Below the pieces are notes generated by a model. That model saw only the letters and a list, made by a program, of their open reading frames with translations. It made no database searches and had not been told where the DNA came from. Both the position numbers and the translations under genes were made by a program. Below, one piece after another: positions 43,550 to 52,169 of a DNA stretch of 64,000 nucleotides. Each line of letters opens with the position of its first letter. The stretch's first letter is position 1. Source of the stretch: Microbacterium sp. Root553 (lineage in GTDB: Bacteria; Actinomycetota; Actinomycetes; Actinomycetales; Microbacteriaceae); the NCBI RefSeq assembly GCF_001426995.1, contig NZ_LMFY01000001.1:1140713-1204712 (forward strand), read 5' to 3'.

Positions 43550-45349
43550 TCAGCGATCGCGGAGCTTGTCTGCGGGAACGACCTCGCGGATCGTCATCGC
43601 CGCGGTGAGGAAGGCCAGATGGCTGAGCGCCTGCGGGGTGTTGCCCCACGCGGCCCCGTCGTCGGCATCGATCATCTCGGCGTAGATGCCGACGTCGTTG
43701 GCGTGCCCGATCAGCGTCTCCATGTGCGCGAGGGCCTCGTCGTGGCGTCCGACGCAGGCGAGCGCCTCGACCCGCCAGAAGGCGCAGGCGACGAAGGTCT
43801 TCTCCTCCGCCGCGACGCCGCTGTAGCGGTACATCAGAGCCCCGGCGCCCAGCTCGAGGCTGAGGGCGTCGATCGTCGACGCCATGCGCTCGCCGCGGTC
43901 GAATCCGCTCGGGGCGTGCAGCAGCACCGAGGCGTCGAGCTGATCGGAGCCGGCGAAGAAGACGTACGCGCCGCGGCTCTCCGACCAGCAGTGCGCATCG
44001 ATCCACGCGCGGATGCGGTCGCGCTCCGCCCGCCACCGGTCGGCGCTGCCCGGGATCGCCCCCGAGTCGGCGAGGGCGATCGCATCTTCCAGCGCCTTCC
44101 AGCACCCCATCTTCGACGAGGTGTAGTGACGCTCCTCGGGGAGCTCCCACATCCCGGAATCCGGATTGCGCCAGACGTCGCAGGTGCGGTCCGCGATGTC
44201 CGCGAGCAGCCGTGAGGTCTCGACGTCGAGCACGTTGCCCGCATCGACGTACGTGCGGCAGATGGCCATCAGGTCGCCGTAGACCCCGAGCTGCAGCTGG
44301 GCTCCGGCGGGGTTGCCCGTGACGACGGGGCCGATGCTGCGCCACCCCGACACGTCGTGCTCGCGCGGCTCGGGAACCGCAGAGCCGTCGAGCGCGTACA
44401 TGACGTGAAGGTCGGATCCCTGCTCGCGGATCGTGCGGAGCAGCCACGACAGGGCGGCGTGGGTCTCCTCCCGCAGCCCGAAGCGCACCAGGGCGTGCGC
44501 GGTGTACGCGAGGTCGCGCACCCACGCGAAGCGGTAGTCCCAGTTCTTCCCGCCACGGGGGTTCTCGGGAAGAGATGTCGTCGCCGCTGCGGCGATGGCA
44601 CCGGACGGGCTGTAGATCAGGAGCTTGAGCGCGAGGGCGTTGCGCTGCACGTGCGAGCGCCACGGGCCGTCGTACGAGAACACCGACGACCAGTGCTGCC
44701 AGTGCTGCACCGTGCGGTCGACCCCGAGGTCGATGTTGTGCGGATCGGGGATGTGCAGCGGCTCCCCGTGCGTCGCCGCCAGCGCGATCAGGTGCCGGGA
44801 TCCCGGTGAGGTCGTGAACGACCCTGTCTGCTCGGGGCCGACGGAGGACTCCGAGGTCGTGGCCATGGGGCCGTGCGCGAAGCCGACCACCACCAGGGCG
44901 GTGGCGCCGCTGCGGATGATGTCGGCGTGCGCGGTGCGCTCCACCCACGGCGCGGCGGTCTGCAGGGAGGATCCGGGCTGCACGCGCCAGTGCATCGCGA
45001 CCTCGCCCTCGACGCCGTCGATGCGCCGGGCGAGCTCGGCCCAGGGCAGTCGTCCGGCGACGCCGAAGATGAGGGCGTCGGTGATCCGCACCGCACCGGC
45101 ATCCGTGTGGAACGTCGTCTCGAGCACGTTCGTCTCGGGAACGTAGCGTCGCTCGGTGCGGAACTCTGCGGTGGGACGCAGCTCCACGCATCCGCCGGTC
45201 TGCTCGTCGAGCAGGCTCGCGAACACGGGAAGATCCGTGAGCCCCGGGAGCGGCAGCCAGTCGATGCGCCCGTCGAGACCGATCAGCGCGACCGTCCTGC
45301 CGTCGCCGATCGGCGCGTACGACGCGAGAGGACGAGCGGAGCGGGGCAT
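43550..45349 (-). CDS. Glycoside hydrolase family 15 protein (glucoamylase / trehalase type)
   Basis: 599 residues, normal for the cytoplasmic bacterial GH15 group. N-terminal domain start PLASYAPIGDGRTVALIGLDGRIDWLPLPGL, then (alpha/alpha)6 barrel with GGKNWDYRFAWVRDLAYTAHALVRFG (substrate-binding WDYR-WVRD motif) and SGMWELPEERHYTSSKMGCWKALEDAIAL (catalytic Glu and the SK-x-W motif). Some actinobacterial members hydrolyse trehalose, others dextrins; the sequence does not decide. No signal peptide. Located upstream of the SDR gene. Confidence 0.92.
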   Translation of the reverse strand: MPRSARPLASYAPIGDGRTVALIGLDGRIDWLPLPGLTDLPVFASLLDEQTGGCVELRPTAEFRTERRYVPETNVLETTFHTDAGAVRITDALIFGVAGRLPWAELARRIDGVEGEVAMHWRVQPGSSLQTAAPWVERTAHADIIRSGATALVVVGFAHGPMATTSESSVGPEQTGSFTTSPGSRHLIALAATHGEPLHIPDPHNIDLGVDRTVQHWQHWSSVFSYDGPWRSHVQRNALALKLLIYSPSGAIAAAATTSLPENPRGGKNWDYRFAWVRDLAYTAHALVRFGLREETHAALSWLLRTIREQGSDLHVMYALDGSAVPEPREHDVSGWRSIGPVVTGNPAGAQLQLGVYGDLMAICRTYVDAGNVLDVETSRLLADIADRTCDVWRNPDSGMWELPEERHYTSSKMGCWKALEDAIALADSGAIPGSADRWRAERDRIRAWIDAHCWSESRGAYVFFAGSDQLDASVLLHAPSGFDRGERMASTIDALSLELGAGALMYRYSGVAAEEKTFVACAFWRVEALACVGRHDEALAHMETLIGHANDVGIYAEMIDADDGAAWGNTPQALSHLAFLTAAMTIREVVPADKLRDR

Positions 45350-45437
45350 GGGTCCATCGTGCGGCCGGGGGAGAGATACCGCCTACCGCCTTGCGCGTCC
45401 TGCATCCGCTCGCTATACGAGCCGCCCCGGATGGGGG

Positions 45438-45665
45438 TCAGGGGCGGACGCGGACGGTGCGGCCCTCGAAGGTGACGAGGTCGCCGTCGTGCAGCTGGCG
45501 TCCACGGCGGCGATCGACCTCGTCGTTCACCCGTACGTAGCCGTCGATGATGACCTCCTTGGCGTCGCCACCGGAGTCGAGGAGTCCCGAGAACTTGAGG
45601 AACTGCCCGAGGCGGATCATGTCGCCGCCGATGGAGACATCGTCGATTCGGCCGGAATTCGTCAT
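45438..45665 (-). CDS. S4-domain RNA-binding protein
   Basis: 75 residues, a free-standing S4 domain: IRLGQFLKFSGLLDSGGDAKEVIIDGYVRVNDEVDRRRGRQLHDGDLVTF, with the alpha-L motif around LGQFLKFSGLLDSG and the basic VNDEVDRRRGRQL. Related to YaaA/YlmH-type small RNA-binding proteins that act on ribosomes or rRNA; role here unknown. TAGCAT (minus strand, 45672-45677) lies six nt before the ATG, a leaderless arrangement. Confidence 0.88.
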   Translation of the reverse strand: MTNSGRIDDVSIGGDMIRLGQFLKFSGLLDSGGDAKEVIIDGYVRVNDEVDRRRGRQLHDGDLVTFEGRTVRVRP

Positions 45666-45693
45666 GTCTGAATGCTAATCGCCCGATACGGTG

Positions 45694-45724
45694 CGAGCCG
45701 CCGTCCGGATCGGACGGCGGCTCG
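45694..45724 (-). terminator. Stem-loop terminator after the PepSY-like gene
   Basis: Perfect 13-bp arms CGAGCCGCCGTCC (45694-45706) and GGACGGCGGCTCG (45712-45724) with a 5-nt loop, 18 nt downstream of the stop of the gene at 45742-46572. Confidence 0.75.
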
Positions 45725-45741
45725 GGAACGACCCCGGCGGA

Positions 45742-46572
45742 TCAGTCGTCGATGTCCGTGCCGACGACGGCGAAGTCGGCGCTGAAGTCGATGTCGACCG
45801 ACCGTCGATCGCCCGTGAGCACCGACACGTCGTAGGGGCTCACGTCGTCGTTGTCGGCGTCGAGATCGGTGATCAGGCCCTCGGCCTCGGTCAGCGCCGC
45901 GTCGACGAGGGCACGGATGGTCGCCTCATCGAGCGTGCGGGTCGGCGCGGAATCGTCGTCGTCCTGCTCGGTGGAGACGACGGTCGTCGCGAGATCGGCG
46001 GTGACGCGGACCTCGCTCTCGCTGCCGTCCGACGCGGTCAGCTGCACCTCCCAGGTGCCGTCGCGCTTCGCGTCGATCGAGGTGACCTCGCCGTCGGCGG
46101 CGCCGCGTGCGGCATCCGCGATCGCGACGATCTCGTCGGCCGAATCGGTGCCGATCTCACCCGCGGGTCCGCCCGTGCCGGGCCCACCCTCGGCGGGTGC
46201 GCCCTGCTCGGCGTCGTCGCGGTCGTCTCCGGGGCGTCCGCCGCGGTCGTCGGCGCCGCGAGGACCGTCGGAGACCGAGGGGCGGTCGTGGTCGTCGCCG
46301 AACTCATCGCCGACGGCTGCGCCCAGGGCCACCCCGCCGCCGACGAGCACGACGGCCGCGGCGATCCCGCCGCCGATGAGCAGCGCACGCGTGCGGCGGG
46401 GCTTCGCCGGGGCGGATGCCGGGGTCTGGGGAGCGGACTCGACGGCGATCGGCGCGACGGGCACGGTCTCGGCATCCGCGGCCGGGGGAGCGGGGGGCGC
46501 GGGGGGAGCCGGAGGCGTGTTCGCGGGGAGGTTCTCGGGGGTCTGGTCGGGTGTCGGGTTCTTGTCGTTCAT
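45742..46572 (-). CDS. Membrane-anchored PepSY-domain-like protein
   Basis: 276 residues. Cytoplasmic N-terminus very rich in Pro and Ala (ENLPANTPPAPPAPPAPPAAD), one membrane helix (RALLIGGGIAAAVVLVGGGVALG, about residues 63-85), an acidic Asp/Arg/Gly linker (DDHDRPSVSDGPRGADDRGG), then two copies of a PepSY-like module: DEIVAIADAARGAADGEVTSIDAKRDGTWEVQLTASDGSESEVRV and TIRALVDAALTEAEGLITDLDADNDDVSPYDVSV. PepSY domains often inhibit proteases or modulate two-component signalling. Lies 67 nt after the glutaminase gene and downstream of a two-component pair on the same strand. Confidence 0.75.
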   Translation of the reverse strand: MNDKNPTPDQTPENLPANTPPAPPAPPAPPAADAETVPVAPIAVESAPQTPASAPAKPRRTRALLIGGGIAAAVVLVGGGVALGAAVGDEFGDDHDRPSVSDGPRGADDRGGRPGDDRDDAEQGAPAEGGPGTGGPAGEIGTDSADEIVAIADAARGAADGEVTSIDAKRDGTWEVQLTASDGSESEVRVTADLATTVVSTEQDDDDSAPTRTLDEATIRALVDAALTEAEGLITDLDADNDDVSPYDVSVLTGDRRSVDIDFSADFAVVGTDIDD

Positions 46573-46639
46573 GAGTCGATGGTCCCGCGGAGGTGCTGAA
46601 GCCACCCTGAAGCCCCCTGAAGACCTCTTCAGGAACGGG

Positions 46640-47932
46640 TCAGCCGCGCACCGCACTCGCCACATCGGCGAAGGATGCCGGCACGAACCCGCCGTGCGCC
46701 TGATCGCCGTGCACGAGCTCACCCGACCCGGTCTCCGCGCTGCCGAGCACGCCCCACGGGTCGACGATCCTCACGTCGTGACCGTCGAGGTGCAGCCGGC
46801 GGACGCCCTCGAGCAGCATCCGCTTCGCGATGTCGTTGGCGCGCTGCACGCGGTCGAGGTCGATGACCACCGGGTCGTCGCCGGCCTGCTCCTCGGCGAA
46901 GCCCCGCAGCACCCGCTCGGCCTCCATGAAGTGCAGGTCGCCCGCGATCTCGTGCACCGCGATCCCGTCGTGCTCGACGCGGCGCGACACCGACCGCGCC
47001 CGCTCGGTCGAGGTCATCAGGTGCAGGCCCAGATCGTGGTTCATGCGCTCGAACATCCGCACCCCACGCGTGCTGTTGCCGTGCTCGTCGAGCCGGGGCG
47101 AGAACACCGCGATGCCGACCTGACCGGGCAGCACGCCCATCAGACCCCCGGCGACGCCGCTCTTGGCGGGGATGCCGACCGAGGTGAGCCAGTCGCCGGC
47201 GGAGTCGTACATGCCGCAGGTGGTCATGACGCTCAGCACCTGCCGGTTCACGACGGGGTCGATCAGCTGCTCGCCCTCCGGCGACAGCCCGCCGGCGGCG
47301 AGCACCGAACCCATGCGGGCGAGATCGCGCACCGAGACCGACACCGAGCACTGGCGCGTGTACCCGCGCACGATGTCGGCCGGGTCGGCGTCGAGCACGC
47401 CCACGGTGCGCAGCATGTACGCGAGCGCCATGTTGCGGTCTGCGGTCGACAGCTCGGACTCGAACACGTCCTCCGCGATCGAGAGCTCGCGGCCCGCGAG
47501 GCGGCTGTACAGGTCGAGGATGCGCTCGGCGCGACCATCGGCGTCCGTGCCGTCGACCAGGGCGTGGGCGGCGATCGCTCCCGCATTGATCATCGGATTG
47601 CGAGGGCGACCGCTCCCGGGCTCCAGCGAGATCTCGTTGAACGCGTCGCCGGACGGCTCGACGTCGATCCGTTCTAGCACGGCATCGAGACCTCGGTCCG
47701 CGATCGCGAGAGCGTAGGTGAACGGCTTCGAGATCGACTGGATCGTGAACTCGACGTCGGCATCCCCCGCGACGTAGACCTCGCCGTCGAGCGTGGCGAC
47801 CGCGATGGCCAGGCGATCCGGGTCGGCGTCCGCGAGCTCCGGGATGTACGAGGCGACCTCGCCGGCATCCTCCCCGCAGGAGTCGAGCAGCAGCTGGAGG
47901 TAGTCGATCATCGGGGTCTGCATGTGCTCCAT
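46640..47932 (-). CDS. glsA: Glutaminase A with C-terminal STAS-like domain
   Basis: 430 residues, about 120 longer than a bare glutaminase. The serine-dependent beta-lactamase-like glutaminase domain covers residues 1-305: SISKPFTYALAIAD (catalytic Ser and Lys), GRPRNPMINAGAIAAHAL, ESELSTADRNMALAYML, Tyr in CGMYDSAGDW, and AKSGVAGGLMGV. It converts glutamine to glutamate and ammonia. The remaining residues (IAVHEIAGDLHFMEAERVLRGFAEEQAGDDPVVIDLDRVQRANDIAKRMLLEGVRRL) form a STAS-like domain, as in other actinobacterial GlsA proteins. It starts 14 nt after the histidine kinase stop, so it is part of the two-component operon, an unusual place for this enzyme. Confidence 0.92.
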   Translation of the reverse strand: MEHMQTPMIDYLQLLLDSCGEDAGEVASYIPELADADPDRLAIAVATLDGEVYVAGDADVEFTIQSISKPFTYALAIADRGLDAVLERIDVEPSGDAFNEISLEPGSGRPRNPMINAGAIAAHALVDGTDADGRAERILDLYSRLAGRELSIAEDVFESELSTADRNMALAYMLRTVGVLDADPADIVRGYTRQCSVSVSVRDLARMGSVLAAGGLSPEGEQLIDPVVNRQVLSVMTTCGMYDSAGDWLTSVGIPAKSGVAGGLMGVLPGQVGIAVFSPRLDEHGNSTRGVRMFERMNHDLGLHLMTSTERARSVSRRVEHDGIAVHEIAGDLHFMEAERVLRGFAEEQAGDDPVVIDLDRVQRANDIAKRMLLEGVRRLHLDGHDVRIVDPWGVLGSAETGSGELVHGDQAHGGFVPASFADVASAVRG

Positions 47933-47946
47933 GCTCCCACGGGCGT

Positions 47947-49263
47947 TCAGTCGGAGAGAGGGAGGGCGACGACGAATCGCGCCCCGTCCCAGCGTGACGC
48001 GTCGACGGAGACGGTGCCCCCGCCGGCCGTCGCGATGCCCCGGACGATCGCCAACCCGAGTCCGCTCCCGCCCGCATCGCGGCTGCGCGCCTCATCGAGC
48101 CGCACGAAGCGCTCGAAGATGCGCTCCCGCTCGGGTTCGGGCACGCCGGCGCCGTCATCCTCGATCGTCACGAACACCCACGAGCCCTGCGGGATCACGC
48201 TGATCGCGACGCGTCCGGCGCTGTGCCTCGCCGCGTTGTCCGCGAGATTGCGCAGCAGCTGGCCGAGCAGCCGTGGGTCGCCGACGACGCGCGCGGCGGC
48301 GATGCCTGTCCCGTCGACGTCGACCCCGCGCGAGCGCAGTCGGCGCACCTCTGCGAGCGCCACATCGTCGAGATCGACCGCCTCGTCGTGAGTGCCCGCT
48401 CCCTCGTCGAGGCGGGCGAGCAGCAGCAGCGACTCGACGATCCCCTGCAGGCGCAGCCCCTCGTCGGAGACGACCTCGGCCAGCTCGTCGATGCTGGTCG
48501 TGGCGGGGTGCGCCTGGGCGAGTTCGGCGTGCTGGCGGATCGTGGCCAGCGGCGACCGCAGTTCGTGCGAGGCATCCGACACGAAGCGGCGCTGAGCGGT
48601 GGCCGAGGCGTCGAGCCGATCGAGCATGCGGTTCATGGTGGTCGCGAGCGCCGCGATCTCGTCGGACGAGGGCGGCACCTCGACCCGTCGGTGCAGATGC
48701 TCGGCGGTGATCCCGTCGACCTCCCGCCGGATCCGCGTCACGGGTCTCAGCGCACGGCCGACGACGAGCCAGGTCGTGACGGCGACGAGCACGAGCAGCA
48801 GGGGCACGGCGACGGCGAGCAGGATCGCGACGGTCGACAGGGTCTCGACGGCGTCCTCGATCGGCACGGCGAGGACGAGGGTCTCGTCGCCGTGCAGATC
48901 ATCCGAGACGATCAGCATCGGTGTGCGGTCGATCGTGCGGGTGCTCGCCCCGTCGGCGATCGGCAGGGCGGTGGACCCCAGATCGTCGAGGGCGTCCTCG
49001 CTCGCCGCGCGCACCGATCCGTCCGGTGCGATGATCTGCACGATCTCGTCGTCGAGGGTGTCGATCCCCCGGCCTCCGGGCCCGTCGAGTCGCTCCGTCA
49101 GCTCGTCGAGCCGCTGCTCCGCCGCCCGTTCGGCACTCGCATGGATGCTGGAGCTCAGAATTCCGTAGAACGAGAACGCTCCGATCAGCAGCGCGACGGC
49201 GACCACGAGGGTGGCGCCGAGCGTGGTCCGCGCCCGCACCGATCGCCACGCGCGGCTAGCCAC
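47947..49263 (-). CDS. Two-component sensor histidine kinase
   Basis: 438 residues. Two membrane helices (about residues 13-34 and 145-168) flank an extracytoplasmic sensor region; then HAMP, the phospho-acceptor His in SDASHELRSPLATIRQHAEL, and the ATPase domain with N-box LLRNLADNAARHS, G1 EDDGAGVPEPER and G2 AGGSGLGLAIVRGIA. The layout resembles MprB/CutS-type kinases. Overlaps the response regulator gene by 8 nt. Confidence 0.93.
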   Translation of the reverse strand: MASRAWRSVRARTTLGATLVVAVALLIGAFSFYGILSSSIHASAERAAEQRLDELTERLDGPGGRGIDTLDDEIVQIIAPDGSVRAASEDALDDLGSTALPIADGASTRTIDRTPMLIVSDDLHGDETLVLAVPIEDAVETLSTVAILLAVAVPLLLVLVAVTTWLVVGRALRPVTRIRREVDGITAEHLHRRVEVPPSSDEIAALATTMNRMLDRLDASATAQRRFVSDASHELRSPLATIRQHAELAQAHPATTSIDELAEVVSDEGLRLQGIVESLLLLARLDEGAGTHDEAVDLDDVALAEVRRLRSRGVDVDGTGIAAARVVGDPRLLGQLLRNLADNAARHSAGRVAISVIPQGSWVFVTIEDDGAGVPEPERERIFERFVRLDEARSRDAGGSGLGLAIVRGIATAGGGTVSVDASRWDGARFVVALPLSD

Positions 49264-49933
49264 CGTCGGCCGCCAGTCGGTAGCCGGCGCCGCGGATCGT
49301 CTCGATCGCCTCGCGACCGAACGGCTTGTCGAGCTTGCGGCGCAGGTGCCCGACGTAGACCTCGACGATGTTCGGGTCGCCGTCGAAGTCGTCGTCCCAG
49401 ACGCCCTCGATCAGCGTGCGCTTCGAGAGCACCTGACCGCGATGGCGCATCAGGTACTCCAACACCGCGAACTCGCGGGCGGTCAGGGTGACGGGCGTCT
49501 CGCCGCGCCACACGTGGTGCGACGAGGGATCGAGTCTCAGGTCGCCGGCTTCGAGGACGGCGGGGCGGGCGACCGCGCCGCGGCGCACCAGGGCGCGGAT
49601 GCGGGCGACGAGGATCGCGAATGAGAACGGCTTCGTCACGTAGTCGTCGGCGCCGGTCTCGAGCGCTTCGACCTGGTCCCATTCACCGTCCTTCGCGGTG
49701 AGCATGAGCACGGGCGTCCAGTTCTCTTCGGCGCGCAGCGCCTCGCACACCTTCCAGCCGCTCATGCCGGGCATCATCAGGTCGAGGACGATCGCGTCGT
49801 AGCGCGTCTCGCGCGCCCGCCAGAGCCCGTCGACCCCGTTGTGGGCGACGTCGACCGCGAAGCCCTCGGCCTCGAGTCCTCGGCGTACGGCGTCGGCGAG
49901 ACGCGCCTCGTCGTCCACCACCAGGATCCGCAT
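49256..49933 (-). CDS. Two-component response regulator, OmpR/PhoB family
   Basis: 225 residues. Receiver domain with acidic pocket VVDDEARL, phospho-acceptor Asp in DAIVLDLMMPGMSGW (residue 51), Thr/Lys switch residues in LMLTAKDG and KPFSFAIL; C-terminal winged helix (LDPSSHHVWRGETPVTLTAREFAVLEYLMRHRGQVLSKRTLIEGVW ... VYVGHLRRKLDKPFG). First gene of the RR-HK-glsA-PepSY group. Its own regulon is unknown; envelope stress is the commonest role for this type. Confidence 0.95.
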   Translation of the reverse strand: MRILVVDDEARLADAVRRGLEAEGFAVDVAHNGVDGLWRARETRYDAIVLDLMMPGMSGWKVCEALRAEENWTPVLMLTAKDGEWDQVEALETGADDYVTKPFSFAILVARIRALVRRGAVARPAVLEAGDLRLDPSSHHVWRGETPVTLTAREFAVLEYLMRHRGQVLSKRTLIEGVWDDDFDGDPNIVEVYVGHLRRKLDKPFGREAIETIRGAGYRLAADGG

Positions 49934-50062
49934 GATCCCAGTGTGGCGGGCGCGCGCTGAATCCGCGCTGAAGCGGGGCGGGAGGAGGTGCGGTCAGCGG
50001 TGGCACGGGGAGCCCGGAGGGAGGAGGTTGGCAGCGTGGATCGCGTGTGGTTCCATGAGGGG

Positions 50063-50617
50063 ATGACCAGCATCCGGGGGGACAGGTCGAGAGGCACGCG
50101 TCTGCTTCTCGTCATCGCGACGACCATGCTGCTCGCAGGATGCGCGACGGCGACCACCGGGCTGTCGACGGCATCGCCGACGGCATCCGCATCCTCGACC
50201 GCATCCCCGAGCCCCACTCCCACTGCGGCGTGCCCGCAGGTCGAGGGCGTCGAGCTGCCCCCGGACTGCGCGCCGTACGATCCCGACAACGCGATGGCGC
50301 AGAACGACCGCTACCGCGATCGCGTGGATCTGTCGGAGGCGAGCCGAGCGGCGGCCGAGCGGCCGGCGACCGACATCCGCACGGCGCTCGAGGCCCTGCG
50401 CACCTCGGGAGACCTGTCGGTCGACGCCGTGGAGGACGCGATCTCGGATGCCGGGCTGAGCGACATCCAGATCATCGGCGACGAGCGCGCCGTCGCGTTC
50501 GGTGTCGCCGCACCGGAGGGCGGATGCATCTTCGGAGAGGTGTCGGCGGATGTCCTCTCCGTCGAGGTCGGCGGCATCATCATGGACGGCGGCTGCCTGC
50601 CGGCGGTCGGGCACTGA
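50063..50617 (+). CDS. Small secreted lipoprotein
   Basis: 184 residues. Basic N-terminus followed by a hydrophobic stretch and lipobox LLAGC (TRLLLVIATTMLLAGCATA; Cys29), then a Ser/Thr/Ala/Pro-rich linker (STASPTASASSTASPSPTPTAACP). The mature domain has four cysteines spread over the first and last thirds (ACPQ, PDCAP, GGCIFGEV, GGCLPAV), which suggests two disulfides. No family recognised. Divergent from the response regulator gene, so it may belong to its regulon (inference). Confidence 0.7.
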   Translation: MTSIRGDRSRGTRLLLVIATTMLLAGCATATTGLSTASPTASASSTASPSPTPTAACPQVEGVELPPDCAPYDPDNAMAQNDRYRDRVDLSEASRAAAERPATDIRTALEALRTSGDLSVDAVEDAISDAGLSDIQIIGDERAVAFGVAAPEGGCIFGEVSADVLSVEVGGIIMDGGCLPAVGH

Positions 50618-50811
50618 CCGGCGCCCACTCCGTCGGGAGCGCTCCTGTGGGAGCACTCCTCTGGGAGGAAAACTCGGTCTCAGGAGGACCCGATCCCGCG
50701 GATTCTCCTCCCGACAGGCGGATCTCCTCCCACGGCGTCACCGACCTGCAGCACCGACCGGCGTCACCGACCGGCGTCGCCGACCTGCAGCACCGACCTG
50801 CAGCACCGAGA
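50618..50811. repeat. Intergenic repeats: GGGAGGA hairpins and CACCGACCTGCAG tandem units
   Basis: The left part contains a degenerate relative of the 28557-28627 arm (GGGAGGAAAACTCG at 50663-50676) facing TCCTCCC at 50706-50712, plus further GGGAG/CTCCC pairs, so it can fold into a large hairpin. The right part (about 50740-50810) is an imperfect tandem array of short units such as CACCGACCTGCAG and CACCGACCGGCGT. It separates the convergent lipoprotein and CDSGH-type genes (stops at 50617 and 50812). No gene is seen. Confidence 0.6.
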
Positions 50812-51018
50812 TCACGCGTCGGTGCGGAATCCCGACGCCTTGTGCGTGCCGTCGCAGAACGGCTTGATCGTCGACAGACCGCACCGGCACAGTGCGACGG
50901 TGCGACGGCTGACGGGGATCGGCTCGCCGTCGGACGTCTCGAGCACCGCCGCCCCTCTGACCAGCAGCGGCCCGTCGGGGTACGCGGTGATCGTGACGGC
51001 CTCCTCGCGCTCGCTCAT
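50812..51018 (-). CDS. CDGSH iron-sulfur domain protein
   Basis: 68 residues. The CDGSH signature is complete: CRCGLSTIKPFCDGTH (residues 44-59), i.e. C-x-C-x2-(S/T)-x3-P-x-C-D-G-(S/A/T)-H, which ligates a redox-active [2Fe-2S] cluster through three cysteines and one histidine. An N-terminal beta region (VTITAYPDGPLLVRGAAVLETSDG) completes the fold. Start at ATG 51018, overlapping by 4 nt the stop of the iron-containing redox enzyme gene upstream, so the two are translated as a pair and probably share an electron-transfer role. Confidence 0.92.
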   Translation of the reverse strand: MSEREEAVTITAYPDGPLLVRGAAVLETSDGEPIPVSRRTVALCRCGLSTIKPFCDGTHKASGFRTDA

Positions 51019-52055
51019 CGCGACGACCGGTCCCGCAGCGAGGATTCGCCGCGCGTCCAGGACTCGAGCATGTGCCCGGCCGCCCACCCGTCGACGGTCA
51101 GGCAGGCCGCAGCGCCGAACATGATGTCCTCGAGCAGCTCGGGGTGGTCCTCGGCCAGAGCGCCTGCGAGGTCGCGCGCCGCGATCTGCTCGTGCACGGC
51201 ATCCGCTTCGACATGCTCGTCGAAGTACTCGGTCACGTCCTCGGCGAAACCGAGCCGGCGCAGACCGTCGCCGTACATGCGGTTGGGGATCGACGAGGTG
51301 ATCTCGAACGCGGCGAGGTGTCCGACGATCGCGCCGACGAGCCGGCGATTGACGCCGAACATCGACATCGTGTTGAGCGACGCGAGCGTGATCGCCGGGA
51401 CGTCGTCGACGTATCCGCCGTAGGTGTCGTCGAGGCCGGCGCCCCGCATCGCGCGCGCGAAGATCGTCGCATGCACGCGGTCCGGCCGTCCTCCGCCGTA
51501 CTCGTCCGACTGGATCTCGACGAGCGCGGCCTTCGCCCGACCGTGCAGTCGCGGGATCGCCCAGGAGTGCGGATCGGCTTCCCGCAGCGTGTAGATCGAA
51601 CGCTGCATGAAGAACTCGCGCATCTGCTCCTCGGTCGCCTTCTTCGCGACGTAGCGCGACAGGCTCGGCCCGGTGTCGGCGTCGGCGAGGGCGAAGAGCG
51701 CGCGGCCGACGGCGTCGACGGTCGGCTCGGGCAGTTCGGGAGCTGGCACCGTGGCCCGCAGCGCCCGCTCGAACGCGTGCTCGAGGATCGCTCGGGTGGC
51801 GATCAGCGCCGGATCCCACTCCAGAGCAGGATCGAGCTCGGGCAGCGAGCCGTACGACGACGCGTAGAGCACGAAGAGGGCGAGCTGGATGTCGTCATCG
51901 CGCATGATGTCGGCGCTCGCGGCGAGGGCGAGCTCTGCCCGCGCGCCGAGATCGTCGACATCGTCTCCGGTCAGTCGGCGGATGACGGCGTCGCTCAACG
52001 GGCCGCGAGCGGTGCAACCGTGGAGCGCGGACGGAACGAGGGTCGGTGCAGACAT
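51015..52055 (-). CDS. Iron-containing redox enzyme family protein (haem-oxygenase-like fold)
   Basis: 346 residues, all helical. Ligand-type motifs of haem-oxygenase-like diiron proteins are visible: EHAFERAL, QSDEYGGGRPDRVHATIFARAM (E...YGGG...H) and EHVEADAVHEQIAARDL (E...D..H). In actinobacteria these proteins are regularly encoded next to a CDGSH protein, as here. The substrate is unknown. Start set at ATG 52055 (MSAPTLVP), with GAGGGTGAG upstream; the frame is open 18 codons further. Confidence 0.85.
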   Translation of the reverse strand: MSAPTLVPSALHGCTARGPLSDAVIRRLTGDDVDDLGARAELALAASADIMRDDDIQLALFVLYASSYGSLPELDPALEWDPALIATRAILEHAFERALRATVPAPELPEPTVDAVGRALFALADADTGPSLSRYVAKKATEEQMREFFMQRSIYTLREADPHSWAIPRLHGRAKAALVEIQSDEYGGGRPDRVHATIFARAMRGAGLDDTYGGYVDDVPAITLASLNTMSMFGVNRRLVGAIVGHLAAFEITSSIPNRMYGDGLRRLGFAEDVTEYFDEHVEADAVHEQIAARDLAGALAEDHPELLEDIMFGAAACLTVDGWAAGHMLESWTRGESSLRDRSSR

Positions 52056-52169
52056 GATCGCAGTCTCACCCTCGCTCGATCGACCGAGAAGGGACTTGAC
52101 GGCGCGCATCGGATGCGGAAGGGCGGATGCCTCGGCATCCGCCCCGCCCGTCCCACCTATCAGGCTGCG

